From Streptomyces sp. Isolate_45 (lineage in GTDB: Bacteria > Actinomycetota > Actinomycetes > Streptomycetales > Streptomycetaceae): 58,149 nucleotides of DNA. The stretch spans positions 1 through 58,149 of the forward strand of contig NZ_JANFAK020000044.1 in assembly GCF_024721315.2 (NCBI RefSeq), given 5' to 3'. The position numbers and the translations under genes are program-made. Of this stretch, positions 24,654 through 32,764 are shown piece by piece (positions within the stretch are counted from its first letter, which is position 1; each line of letters begins with the position of its first letter). The notes under the pieces were generated by a model. The model did no database searches, was not told the DNA's origin, and was given only the letters and a program-made list of their open reading frames with translations.

Positions 24654-24905
24654 TCAGTCCGCGACCTCCTGAGGCTTGGGGTCCTTGGGCTCGGGGTCCT
24701 TGGGCTCGGCAGTCCGATCGGCCTCGCCCCGCGACTCCTCCCGGGATTCGGTCGGGTCCCCGGCTTCGCCTTCCCACAGATCGGGCGCCTCGACGACCCG
24801 CGGGGGAAGGTCGGGCGTGAGGGCGCCCTCGTTCTCGGGAACCTTGGCCGGCAGCTCCGGTTCGGGCGTGAGGGCTTCGCGGGCTTCACCTTCATGAGTG
24901 GTCAT
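24654..24905 (-). CDS. Small acidic, disordered protein
   Basis: The 83-residue product is rich in Glu, Pro and Asp, with a short KDPEPKDPKP repeat near the end and no hydrophobic core. It appears intrinsically disordered. The ATG at 24905 follows a weak AGGCGGG; the frame is open further upstream to 25247 but with uninformative content. No family is recognised. Confidence 0.5.
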   Translation of the reverse strand: MTTHEGEAREALTPEPELPAKVPENEGALTPDLPPRVVEAPDLWEGEAGDPTESREESRGEADRTAEPKDPEPKDPKPQEVAD

Positions 24906-25171
24906 ACATCCCGCCTGCCCCGCGAATCGATCCGAACGCCCGCCCGAGTGAACAGGCTTTCGGATGACGGGGTTACGCACCTGCCCACCCTGGCCGACGG
25001 TCCGGGCCCACGGATCGCGGAGTGCGCACACTCCCGGGCCGACCCGTCTGCGGATACGGCGGGAGGCAACGGCCGCCCGGCTCGACGCGGTTCGGGCGGC
25101 TCGGCCCCCCGCGTGCCGCGTTGCGGGCGACCGGCGCGACGCGCCCCCGCAGGCAAGGCCCCGACATGCAG

Positions 25172-25202
25172 GACGAGCCCCGGCCTGGGCACGGGGCTCG
25201 TC
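25172..25202 (-). terminator. Hairpin terminator after the sigma factor gene
   Basis: Perfect 10-bp arms GACGAGCCCC and GGGGCTCGTC enclose an 11-base loop 22 bases after the sigma factor stop. The rest of the 24906-25224 interval shows nothing else. Confidence 0.85.
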
Positions 25203-25224
25203 CTGGGCCGTTCCCGGCCGGGCG

Positions 25225-26106
25225 TCAGTTGGCGAGCATGCCCTCACGGAGCTTCGTGAGGGTGCGGGTGAGAAGTCGGGAGATCTGCATCTGGGAGATG
25301 CCGAGGCGTTCGCCGATCTGCGCCTGCGTCATCTCCTGGCCGAAGCGCATCTGCAGGATGAGCCTCTCGCGCCCTTCGAGCTTCCGCAGCAGCGGAGCGA
25401 GGCTGTTCATGTCCTCGAAGAGCTCCATGGCCGGGTCCTCGCTGCCGAGCACGTCGGCGAGGGGCCGCGGGGCGCTGTCGGAGGTTTCGTCCTGGTCGTT
25501 GTCGAGGGACTGGCTGGAGTGGCCGTTGGCCGCGACGAGGCCCTCGATCACCTGATCGTCACTGAGCCCCAGGTGGTCCGCCAGTTCACGGACCGTCGGC
25601 GCGCGGTCGAGCACGGCGTGCAGGTCCTCCTTGCCGCGGGCCAGCTCGATGCGCAGTTCCTGCAGGCGTCGCGGGACGCGGACGGCCCAGGTCGTGTCCC
25701 GGAAGTGCCGCTTGATCTCCCCGGTGATGTACGGCAGCGCCAGGGTCGTGAACTCGTTGCCGAGGGCCGGGTCGAAACGGTCGATCGCCTTGATCAGACC
25801 GATCGTGCCGACCTGGATGATGTCCTCGATGTCCGTACCGTCGGTCCGGTTGCGGAAGCGGCGCACCGCGAACTGGACCAGGGACAGGTTCATCTCGATC
25901 AGGGTGTTGCGGACGTACTGGCGCTCATGGGTGCCCTCGTCCAGAGTGCGGAGCCGCTCGAAGAAGGCCCTGGAGAGGGTGCGGGCGTCGGCCGGGGCAA
26001 CCTCACGGGCGTCCAGGACATGGGGAAGCGGTTCGAGGAACGCCTCGGTGGGCTCGGCCACGGCCTCGGTCGGCGCGGTCGTGAACTGCGTGGACAGAGC
26101 GTTCAT
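25225..26106 (-). CDS. SigB/SigF-family RNA polymerase sigma factor
   Basis: The 293-residue sigma factor has region 2 (NLSLVQFAVRRFRNRTDGTD with IEDIIQVGTIGLIKAIDRFD), region 3 (RVPRRLQELRIELARGKEDL) and region 4 (RERLILQMRFGQEMTQAQIG followed by GISQMQISRLL). This is the stress/sporulation SigB-SigF-SigG class common in Streptomyces, normally held by an RsbW-like anti-sigma protein. No anti-sigma gene adjoins it; STAS and HATPase genes lie about 12 kb away. Its own upstream region contains a SigB-type promoter, which suggests autoregulation or cascade control. The start at 26106 has GGGGA seven bases upstream. Confidence 0.93.
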   Translation of the reverse strand: MNALSTQFTTAPTEAVAEPTEAFLEPLPHVLDAREVAPADARTLSRAFFERLRTLDEGTHERQYVRNTLIEMNLSLVQFAVRRFRNRTDGTDIEDIIQVGTIGLIKAIDRFDPALGNEFTTLALPYITGEIKRHFRDTTWAVRVPRRLQELRIELARGKEDLHAVLDRAPTVRELADHLGLSDDQVIEGLVAANGHSSQSLDNDQDETSDSAPRPLADVLGSEDPAMELFEDMNSLAPLLRKLEGRERLILQMRFGQEMTQAQIGERLGISQMQISRLLTRTLTKLREGMLAN

Positions 26107-26132
26107 TTCGAATCCCCGATGCAATCAACCTC

Positions 26133-26211
26133 GTACCCGAGGACTCCCCCCGGACGCTGCCGCCCCTGTGGCCGCGGCTCGATCATTGCGCCTTCGACAC
26201 ACACCCGTCAA
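26133..26211 (-). promoter_or_regulatory. Tandem promoters of the sigma factor gene
   Basis: On the minus strand GCGT (26154-26157), 15 bases, then GGGTAC (26133-26138) fits the Streptomyces SigB-group consensus GNNT-N14-16-GGGTAC. Further upstream TTGACG (26206-26211)-18 bp-AATGAT (26182-26187) looks like a vegetative promoter. Both point toward the sigma gene. Confidence 0.55.
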
Positions 26212-26452
26212 GCGATACGTGAAATACATTTCGCGAGTTGCGCTGCCGTGCACTCCGGAACGGCCGAAGCCCCGCCCCACGAACCGCGACGCCGACGGAT
26301 GCTCGCGGCGCCGGCCGAACGGGTAACCGCCCACCCGACCCACAGGGCCGCGGGTGGGCGGGGACCACGAGCCGCGCCGCGCGGCGATGGGCCTCCGCGA
26401 CCGACGGACCGGGGCGGCGTGGGGGTCGTGTGAACCCGCATACACTCCATCC

Positions 26453-26608
26453 ATGAACCGCACACGACGCGTCACGGGAGAGTGCCTGCCGCAGGCCGCC
26501 CCTGCCGCGCGTGGTGCCTCAGCGGACCGGACCGGCGTCAGCCCCCGGACCGCCGCCGACGGCAAGGCCCCCACGGTCGGCCGCGGCGTCCTGCACGGCC
26601 ACGGCTAG
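26453..26608 (+). CDS. Possible 51-residue leader-type small ORF
   Basis: A short frame (MNRTRRVTGECLPQAAPAAR...) has strong GC bias at third positions, and TACACT lies exactly six bases before the ATG, the same leaderless signature as several genes here. It precedes the MurE paralogue by 222 bases on the same strand, so it may be an upstream small protein or leader peptide. No homology is recognised. The rest of the 26212-26830 interval shows no other gene. Confidence 0.45.
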   Translation: MNRTRRVTGECLPQAAPAARGASADRTGVSPRTAADGKAPTVGRGVLHGHG

Positions 26609-26830
26609 CGCCGTCCCGTCGCGCCCGAGCCCCGCCTCCTCCCGCCGCACCACTCTCCGCGACGGGACCGGCCCCGGCAGCCCGGCCTGATCGCCGCACC
26701 CCCGTCGGCCTTCGCGGCCCCGAGGGCCGCGTCCCTTCCCACCGCACCACCCGCAGTCCCGACGCTCCGTCGGCGCTGCCGCCAGGCGAGGGCCGCACCC
26801 CGGGCCGTAGCCGTCTTCGAAGGGACCACC

Positions 26831-28327
26831 GTGAAGTTGAGCGGATTGTTGACCGGCCACGAGCACCACGTCATCCAGGGCGACACGGATTCGACGGGGA
26901 TCACCGCGGGCACCACCTTCGACATCGACCGGGTGGTGCCGGGCTCGCTCTTCATCGCCGTACCCGGCCACCGCGGCGGCGGCCCCGCCTCCATCGGTGC
27001 GGCGCTCGCCCGCGGCGCGGTGGCGGTGCTCGTCGACGCCGCGGGAGCAGCCGCCGCGCCCCCCGGGCGGGAACTGCTCCCCGCGGTGTGCCTCGTACGG
27101 GTGCCCGACACGCGGAAGGCGGCCGCGGTCGTCTCCTCCCGCTACTTCGGCGAGCCGGGCCGACAGATGAACCTGGTGGCCGTGACCGGGACCAACGGGA
27201 AGACCTCGATCTCCTACATGGTCGAGTCACTGCTGAGGATCTCCGAGGGCGCCTCGGTGGGCGTGATCGGTACGGCGGGCAGCCGCATCGGCGACGAGGT
27301 GATCCCGATGCCCCCCTCGGTACTGACCACACCGGAATCCCCCGACCTGCAGTACCTCCTGGGCCACATGCGGGACCGGGGTACGGGAAGCGTGGTGCTG
27401 GAGGCCACTTCGATGGCACTCCAGACGTACCGGATGGACCGGACCTTCGTCGACGTCGGTGTCTTCACCAACCTGACCCAGGACCACCTGGACGACCACG
27501 GCACGATGGCCCGCTACACGGACGCCAAACTGCGGCTGTTCCAGGGGCTGTGCCGGCACGCGGTGGTCAACGTGGACGACACCGTGGGAGCCGGCATCCG
27601 CGCGATGATGCCGGGGGCGGTGACGACCTACGGGATCGACGAGGAGGCGGACTTCCGCGCCACCGACCTGATCGCGGACGCCTCGGGCACCCGGTTCACC
27701 CTGCACCACGCCGGACGGACGTACCCGGCGGCCATCCCGGTCCCGGGCCGCTTCTCGGTGTCCAACGCGCTGGCGGCCGTGGCGGCCTGCCGCGTGCTGG
27801 GCAACGACCTGGCCGGGCTGGTCGCCGCACTCGCGCTGATGCCGCCCGTACCGGGCAGGTTCGAGCGCTTCGTGACCCCCGCCGGCACCTCGGTGATCGT
27901 GGACTACGCACACTCGCCCGACTCCCTCGACAAGGTCCTCACCGCCATCCGCGACTTCGCGCGGGGCCGGGTCATCACCGTCTTCGGTTGCGGCGGGGAC
28001 CGCGACACCACCAAGCGCGCCGAGATGGGCCGCATCGCCGGCACCCACTCCGACCTGTGCGTCCTGACCTCGGACAACCCACGGACCGAGGACCCCGAGG
28101 CGATCCTGGACCAGATCGCTCCCGGCATCGAGGCCGCCGGCACACCGTACGAACGCTCCACCGACCGTCGTCGGGCCATCGCCTTCGCACTGTCCGAGGC
28201 CCGGCCCGACGACATCGTCCTGATCGCCGGAAAGGGCAGCGAACCGCACCAGATCGTGGGCGAGGAACTGCTTCCCTTCAGCGACATGGCGACCGTCCGC
28301 GACCTGACCTCCCTCCGGCTCCCCTGA
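26831..28327 (+). CDS. murE: UDP-MurNAc-tripeptide synthetase (MurE) paralogue
   Basis: This Mur ligase (498 residues, normal MurE length) has the ATP-binding TGTNGKT at 119-125, YTDAKLRLF with the carbamylatable lysine, and HSPDSLDKVL. DNPRTEDP is the MurE motif that recognises diaminopimelate. Canonical MurE adds that residue to UDP-MurNAc-dipeptide in the cytosol. The gene is not in a division/cell-wall cluster, so it is probably a second copy with a special or inducible role. The GTG start follows AAGGGA. A 51-residue ORF lies upstream. Confidence 0.88.
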   Translation: MKLSGLLTGHEHHVIQGDTDSTGITAGTTFDIDRVVPGSLFIAVPGHRGGGPASIGAALARGAVAVLVDAAGAAAAPPGRELLPAVCLVRVPDTRKAAAVVSSRYFGEPGRQMNLVAVTGTNGKTSISYMVESLLRISEGASVGVIGTAGSRIGDEVIPMPPSVLTTPESPDLQYLLGHMRDRGTGSVVLEATSMALQTYRMDRTFVDVGVFTNLTQDHLDDHGTMARYTDAKLRLFQGLCRHAVVNVDDTVGAGIRAMMPGAVTTYGIDEEADFRATDLIADASGTRFTLHHAGRTYPAAIPVPGRFSVSNALAAVAACRVLGNDLAGLVAALALMPPVPGRFERFVTPAGTSVIVDYAHSPDSLDKVLTAIRDFARGRVITVFGCGGDRDTTKRAEMGRIAGTHSDLCVLTSDNPRTEDPEAILDQIAPGIEAAGTPYERSTDRRRAIAFALSEARPDDIVLIAGKGSEPHQIVGEELLPFSDMATVRDLTSLRLP

Positions 28328-28352
28328 CGCATCCCGGGGCGCTGTTCCACCC

Positions 28353-28400
28353 TTGCTCTACCTATCGAGATTCGATAGATTTCCATCGTAAGTCGATGGA
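28353..28400 (+). promoter_or_regulatory. Promoter with two tandem operators for the DUF2975-XRE pair
   Basis: TTGCTC (28353-28358)-17 bp-TAGATT (28376-28381) is a good promoter. It overlaps the perfect inverted repeat CTATCGA-GAT-TCGATAG (28362-28378), and a second one, TCCATCG-TAAGT-CGATGGA (28382-28400), follows. Both share an ATCG core, as expected for a dimeric XRE regulator. Confidence 0.75.
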
Positions 28401-28410
28401 GGGATGGGTC

Positions 28411-28896
28411 ATGGGGAAACTGGCAGTGCGGGCGCTCCGCGCCGTGCTCGTGGTGGTGCTCACCGGCACCGTGTTCGTACAGGCATCGATGGTGTGGGCA
28501 TTGGTCGACCGCTCGCAGGACGAGTCGCTCCCGTTGACCCCGCTGCGCGTGATCGTGATCCTGGGGATGGTGGCCGGCCAGGTCGCCCTGGCCGGCGTGT
28601 GGCGGCTGGTGTCCATGGTGCGCCGCGGAACCGTGTTCTCCCACGCGGCCTTCCGGTACGTGGACGCCGTGATCGGCGCGATCGTGGCGGTCGCCCTCCT
28701 GTGGTTCGCGGTCACGGCCATCAACGCGCCGGGCCAGCGGGAGGACCCGGGCGTCACCGTCATCATGGGCGGGATCGGTCTGGCCGTCCTGGGGGTCGCG
28801 CTCATCGTGCTCGTACTGCGGATGCTGCTCGTCCAGGCCGTGGCGCGCGACGTCCAAGCGGCGCGTATGCAGGCCGAGTTGGACGAGGTGATCTGA
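28411..28896 (+). CDS. DUF2975-family membrane protein
   Basis: The 161-residue protein has four transmembrane segments (about residues 8-32, 45-68, 84-104 and 116-140) and a cytoplasmic C-terminal helix. The pattern RVIVILGMVAGQVALAGVWR...GTVFSHAAFRYVDAV matches DUF2975, whose genes are usually paired with a small XRE regulator as here. ATG 28411 has GGAGG eight bases upstream. The stop overlaps the next start (TGATG), indicating coupling. The pair may form a membrane-linked regulatory switch; the role is unknown. Confidence 0.88.
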   Translation: MGKLAVRALRAVLVVVLTGTVFVQASMVWALVDRSQDESLPLTPLRVIVILGMVAGQVALAGVWRLVSMVRRGTVFSHAAFRYVDAVIGAIVAVALLWFAVTAINAPGQREDPGVTVIMGGIGLAVLGVALIVLVLRMLLVQAVARDVQAARMQAELDEVI

Positions 28897-29138
28897 TGCC
28901 GATCACCGTCGACATCGACGTGATGCTGGCCAGGCGGAAGATGTCCGTGGGCGACCTCGCGGACCGCGTGGGGATCACGCCCGCGAACCTGGCGGTTCTC
29001 AAGAACGGCCGGGCCAAGGCGGTGCGCTTCGCGACGCTCGCCGCGCTCTGCGAGGTACTGGAGTGCCAACCGGGCGACCTGCTGCGCTGGGAGGCCGAGG
29101 ACGCCGCGGCGGACGGCGCACCGTCTGAGGGTGCCTGA
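28896..29138 (+). CDS. XRE-family small HTH regulator (YozG-like)
   Basis: This 80-residue protein is essentially one Cro/C1-type HTH: MLARRKMSVGDLADRVGITP, then NLAVLKNGRAKAVRFATLAALCEVLECQPGDLL. It is translationally coupled to the DUF2975 gene by a one-base overlap. It is the natural candidate to bind the two inverted repeats in front of the operon. The acidic C-terminal tail is short and unstructured. Confidence 0.92.
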   Translation: MPITVDIDVMLARRKMSVGDLADRVGITPANLAVLKNGRAKAVRFATLAALCEVLECQPGDLLRWEAEDAAADGAPSEGA

Positions 29139-29187
29139 GAACGCCTGACACCGCCGCACCGCGCCGTCCCGGCCCGTCCCGGCGGGT

Positions 29188-29595
29188 TCAGAGGGATCCG
29201 ACGACCTTGCGGGGAACCACGCGGACGACGACGCGTTCGCTGTCCTCGGCGGACGCCGGGTTGAAGTCGGCGTAGTCCTTGCCGGTGTACTTGCGGGAGA
29301 GCGCGTTGATCAGTTGCTGCCCGCCCTCGGTGGTGAGCTCCGCCGTGCCCCGGACCTCCGCGTAGGTGTAGGGGTCGTTGTGCGGGTTGATGAGCACGGT
29401 CACCCGCGGGTCGCGCCGCAGGTTCTTCTCCTTGCGGCGCCCGACGGTGGTGGAGAAGAGCAGGGCGTCGCCGTCGCGGGCGAGCCAGGTGACGGACACC
29501 TGGGGACTGCCGTCGGGTTGGATCGTGGCGATGGAGGCGAAGACCGGGGTGTCGTCGATGATCTGCTTCAGGTCATCGGAGAGCGCAGCCGTCAC
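29188..29595 (-). CDS. PPOX-class F420/FMN-dependent protein
   Basis: The 135-residue split-barrel protein has the signature FASIATIQPDGSPQVSVTWL, LLFSTTVGRRKEKNLRRDPR and VTVLINPHNDPYTYAEVRG. It belongs to the pyridoxamine-phosphate-oxidase-like group that binds F420 or FMN. Such proteins reduce or bind small molecules; the substrate is unknown. The GTG at 29595 has AAGGA eight bases upstream. It is convergent with the XRE gene. Confidence 0.9.
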   Translation of the reverse strand: MTAALSDDLKQIIDDTPVFASIATIQPDGSPQVSVTWLARDGDALLFSTTVGRRKEKNLRRDPRVTVLINPHNDPYTYAEVRGTAELTTEGGQQLINALSRKYTGKDYADFNPASAEDSERVVVRVVPRKVVGSL

Positions 29596-30009
29596 GGTCG
29601 AGTTCCTTTCAGCGGGGTACCGCCCGGGGGCGGACAGCAGACCCAGCTTTACAGAGACCGACCAACGCGGAACAACTCCTTCCGGAGGCGCGACGAAGGG
29701 TGGACCGCGCGATTCCCCCGTGCTCGGCCGCGAGGTCAGGACGGTGACTCCGCCGGGGGCCGGCCGGCGACGGCTCCGGTTCACTCGAACGGCGGCCGCC
29801 GAAACCCCCGGCGTCCACGGACGCACCCGGCCCGGCGACGAGCGACGGACGTCGTACCACCCACTCCCACCCACTCCCGACGACTCCCGTTGGGACCGGC
29901 GGGGCCGGGTGGACACGCGCGGACAGCGGTGGACAGTCCCGGCCCCCGTCGGGTCTGGCCGGTGGACACCACGTGACGCGAGCCTGTGTGCCGTGCCCGT
30001 CGAACACGA
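29596..30009. other. Intergenic stretch, no gene recognised
   Basis: Open frames here are high-GC shadows without recognisable domains, ribosome binding sites or codon bias in one consistent frame. The first 60 bases hold the ribosome binding site and probably the promoter of the PPOX gene. Confidence 0.5.
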
Positions 30010-30041
30010 CCCGCACACCCGCACACCCGCACACCCGCACC
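30010..30041 (+). repeat. CCCGCACA octanucleotide tandem repeat
   Basis: Nearly four 8-bp units end directly before the ribosome binding site of the secreted NTF2-like protein. Copy-number change would alter the 5' untranslated region or promoter spacing. Confidence 0.75.
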
Positions 30042-30056
30042 CTGAGGAGCATCACC

Positions 30057-30602
30057 ATGACGCCCCGTCCGCCCCGCGCCATGACCGTACTGATCGCCGC
30101 CACGGCCCTCTGCGCGACCACAGCCACGGCCGCCGCAGCCGCCACGACCGCTCCTGCCTCCTCCGCCTCCTCTGCCGCGCGGGACGCCGGACGTCACGTG
30201 CCGAAGATCGTCACCGACTGGGCCCGCGCCTGGAACGGCACCGACCCCCGGGCGCTCGGCGACCTGTTCACCAGCAACGGCACCTACACCGACCAGGCCG
30301 TGGGCATCACCTTCCGCGGCCGCGAGGAGATCTCCGGGTGGAAGGCCCGCGCCGACCGCCTCATCGACGACGTCCACGTCACCGTGCGCACCGCCCGCCG
30401 CGACGGTGAACGGATCACCGTCCAATCCATCTACTCGGGTCACCTCAAAGGCGCCCCCAAGCCCTTCGCCGTGCCGATGACCACCCTCCTCGACCTCGAC
30501 AGGAACCGGTGCCGCATCACCTCCGACCAGGACCACTACAGCCTCGCCACCGTCCTCGCCCAGTCCGGCCTGCCGGCCGATTGGACCCCGCCCGCCTCCT
30601 GA
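30057..30602 (+). CDS. Secreted SnoaL/NTF2-like protein
   Basis: The 181-residue product has a signal peptide (about residues 1-30, ending in an Ala-rich stretch). An NTF2-like domain follows: IVTDWARAWNGTDPRALGDLFTSNGTYTDQAVGITFRGREEISGW and FAVPMTTLLDLDRN. SnoaL-like domains bind small hydrophobic ligands or catalyse isomerisation or cyclisation; an exported form suggests ligand binding. GAGGAG lies seven bases before the ATG, which fixes the start. Confidence 0.82.
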   Translation: MTPRPPRAMTVLIAATALCATTATAAAAATTAPASSASSAARDAGRHVPKIVTDWARAWNGTDPRALGDLFTSNGTYTDQAVGITFRGREEISGWKARADRLIDDVHVTVRTARRDGERITVQSIYSGHLKGAPKPFAVPMTTLLDLDRNRCRITSDQDHYSLATVLAQSGLPADWTPPAS

Positions 30603-30736
30603 CGGGCGGTGAGCGCGCCCGACCCGGCGGGACGTTCGTCCTACCTGGTCAGGCGCGAGGTGGGGGCCTCGTGGGGGTGGTCCGGGCGTGGTGCATCATC
30701 AGGGTGCCTGCGCACCGTTCCCCGAAGGATTTGATG

Positions 30737-31807
30737 ATGAGACGCTCCGTACCCGCGGCCCTCGCCGTTCTGCTCGCGGTCGCCGCAACGGCCGGCTGTG
30801 GCGCGCGGACCCCGAAGGCCGGCGCCGACGGTACGGGGACCCCCACCGCCGTCCCCGTGACGAGCGGCCCGGCCGCCCCGGTGAAGGCGCCCCCGCTCTC
30901 CGAGGAGGAGGCGCGGGGCGTCGTGAAGGATCTGACCGACAAGGTCGAGGCCGTCAACTTCGACGCCGAGTACTGGAAGGGCGTCACCGAGGGCCCGCTG
31001 CTGGCGCAGCAGCTCGCCCTCGTGGAGACCGGAAGGAAGTACGGAACCGAGCGGCCGCCGAGCCCCGACAACTCCCCGAAGACGGACCCGACCGTGCACA
31101 CGTGGAGCACCGGCAAGGACGACGGCAGCGACCGGTGGATACTCGGCGCCCACGAGCTGGCGGGTCGCACCGTCGGTGCCGCCAAGAGCGAGACCGTGCT
31201 GCGCTGGTCGCTCTTCCACCAACAGCGGACGGGTGGGCCCTGGCTCGCGGCCTTCGTCGCCCGCGCCCCCGGGACGACGGCGCTGCCCACGATCGCGGTG
31301 GGCTCCGACGGCCGTGCGGTCACGGGCGGGGACGTGGCGGGACTCGCCGCCGACCCGGCGAACGTGTGCGGGCAGTACGGCGACTACCTGCACACCGACA
31401 CCGCCACGGGCGGCGTCAAGTGGAGTCAGGACATCACCGAGGTGAGGACGGGCTCCGCGGCAGGCCTCAAGTCGATGCGCAAGGACCTGGGCAAGGGCGG
31501 CAAGCTCGATGTGGACGTCGACATCACCCGCGCGCCGCACGGCCCCGTCTGGCGCACCACGGACGGTGGGGCGCTCGTGGCCTGCACCGCCGTCAGCAAG
31601 GTGTACACGGAGCTGGGCCCCGGGCGTTCGACGACCTTCAGCAGCAGCGGCTGGGCCGGCACGACGGGCATCCGGTGGGCTTCGTACACCCAGCGCATCA
31701 TGGGTCTGACCGTACTGAAGGTTCCCGCGGGCGCCTCGGGCGAGGTGTCCGTCGCGGCCGAGTCGAACCTGCCGTACTCCTTCGACGGCACCAAGTACAC
31801 CGACTGA
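30737..31807 (+). CDS. Secreted lipoprotein of unknown function
   Basis: The 356-residue protein has a lipoprotein signal ending in the lipobox TAGC (Cys21), a Pro/Thr linker and a large extracytoplasmic domain with several Trp residues and two cysteines (VCGQY and VACTA). It is predicted to be anchored outside the membrane. Of two adjacent ATGs, the second (30737) has AAGGA at the better distance of seven bases. I recall similar Streptomyces lipoproteins without assigned function. Confidence 0.78.
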   Translation: MRRSVPAALAVLLAVAATAGCGARTPKAGADGTGTPTAVPVTSGPAAPVKAPPLSEEEARGVVKDLTDKVEAVNFDAEYWKGVTEGPLLAQQLALVETGRKYGTERPPSPDNSPKTDPTVHTWSTGKDDGSDRWILGAHELAGRTVGAAKSETVLRWSLFHQQRTGGPWLAAFVARAPGTTALPTIAVGSDGRAVTGGDVAGLAADPANVCGQYGDYLHTDTATGGVKWSQDITEVRTGSAAGLKSMRKDLGKGGKLDVDVDITRAPHGPVWRTTDGGALVACTAVSKVYTELGPGRSTTFSSSGWAGTTGIRWASYTQRIMGLTVLKVPAGASGEVSVAAESNLPYSFDGTKYTD

Positions 31808-31885
31808 CGGGTCCGGCGGGGCGTCCGGGCGCCGGGCATCCGGCGGACCCGGACGGTTCCGCGTTCGAAGCCATAACATCGGGCC

Positions 31886-32434
31886 ATGTCCCTCACCCGG
31901 TCACGGGTTGAACTGTGCCCGCTCACCCTCGCCGACGAGGACGAATTCTGCTCGCTCGTGAGGGCCGGCGCCGAGCTGCATGCGCCGTGGATGCAACTCC
32001 CCGCGACCGCGGAGGAGTTCCGGAGTTGGATGACCCGCTTCGACGACGGCACCAACAGGGGCTTCTTGATCCGCGTTCGTGAGACCGGGGCGGCCGCAGG
32101 CACGGTCAACGTCAACTCGATCATCCGGGGTCGCTACCAGGGCGCGTCCCTCGGTTATGCGGCCTTCGCCCCGTCAGCGGGTCTGGGTTACATGGCCGAA
32201 GGGCTCGCCCTCGTCATGGAGTACGCCTTCACCGAGCTGCGGCTCCACCGGCTGGAGGCGAACATCCAGCCGGCGAACGTGGCGTCGTTGTCCTTGATCC
32301 GGCGCCTGGGCTTTCGCTTCGAAGGTCTGTCGCCCGACTACCTCTGGATTCGCGGGGCGTGGCGCGACCACGAACGCTGGTCCATCACGCCGCCGCCTCC
32401 CTGGACACCGGACCCCTCCCGGCCCGATTTCTAG
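31886..32434 (+). CDS. GNAT acetyltransferase, RimJ/RimL type
   Basis: The 182-residue N-acetyltransferase has the RimJ/RimL pattern: an N-terminal VELCPLTLADEDEF, then GYMAEGLALVMEYAFTELRLHRLEANIQPANVASLSLIRRLGFRFEG covering the acetyl-CoA-binding region. Substrates of this group include ribosomal proteins, antibiotics and small amines, so specificity cannot be assigned. TAACAT lies exactly six bases before the ATG, suggesting a leaderless mRNA. Confidence 0.9.
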   Translation: MSLTRSRVELCPLTLADEDEFCSLVRAGAELHAPWMQLPATAEEFRSWMTRFDDGTNRGFLIRVRETGAAAGTVNVNSIIRGRYQGASLGYAAFAPSAGLGYMAEGLALVMEYAFTELRLHRLEANIQPANVASLSLIRRLGFRFEGLSPDYLWIRGAWRDHERWSITPPPPWTPDPSRPDF

Positions 32435-32764
32435 GAACACCTGGTGCCGGGCCGCCGTCGGAGGTCGGTTCCTCGACGGCGGCGAGCAGTTCGGTGGGGA
32501 TCTCCAGCGCCTCGCATACGCACGGGCCTCCTTCCGTGCGATCTTCGACCGCCCGACGGAAGCAACCTGAACCGGTACTCGCACGTCATGCAGCCGGGGG
32601 GGGTGGTGGGGACGCGGGCATCCGGCCGGCTTCCCTCGGTCGATAGAAGGTGGCTGCCAGGAGGAGAGAACGCGATGGATGTCGGATCCGCCCGGCCCCG
32701 CCGGGCCGCTGACGTCCCGTTTCCCGCTCCTGTCACGCACCGCGCACGTTGAGAGGTTTTGCCG
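32435..32764. other. Intergenic region upstream of the P450 gene
   Basis: No complete gene is visible. On the minus strand a short frame reads CEALEIPTELLAAVEEPTSDGG near 32440-32520, which looks protein-like and could be a gene remnant, but it has no recognisable start or family. The right part should contain the P450 promoter. Confidence 0.4.
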
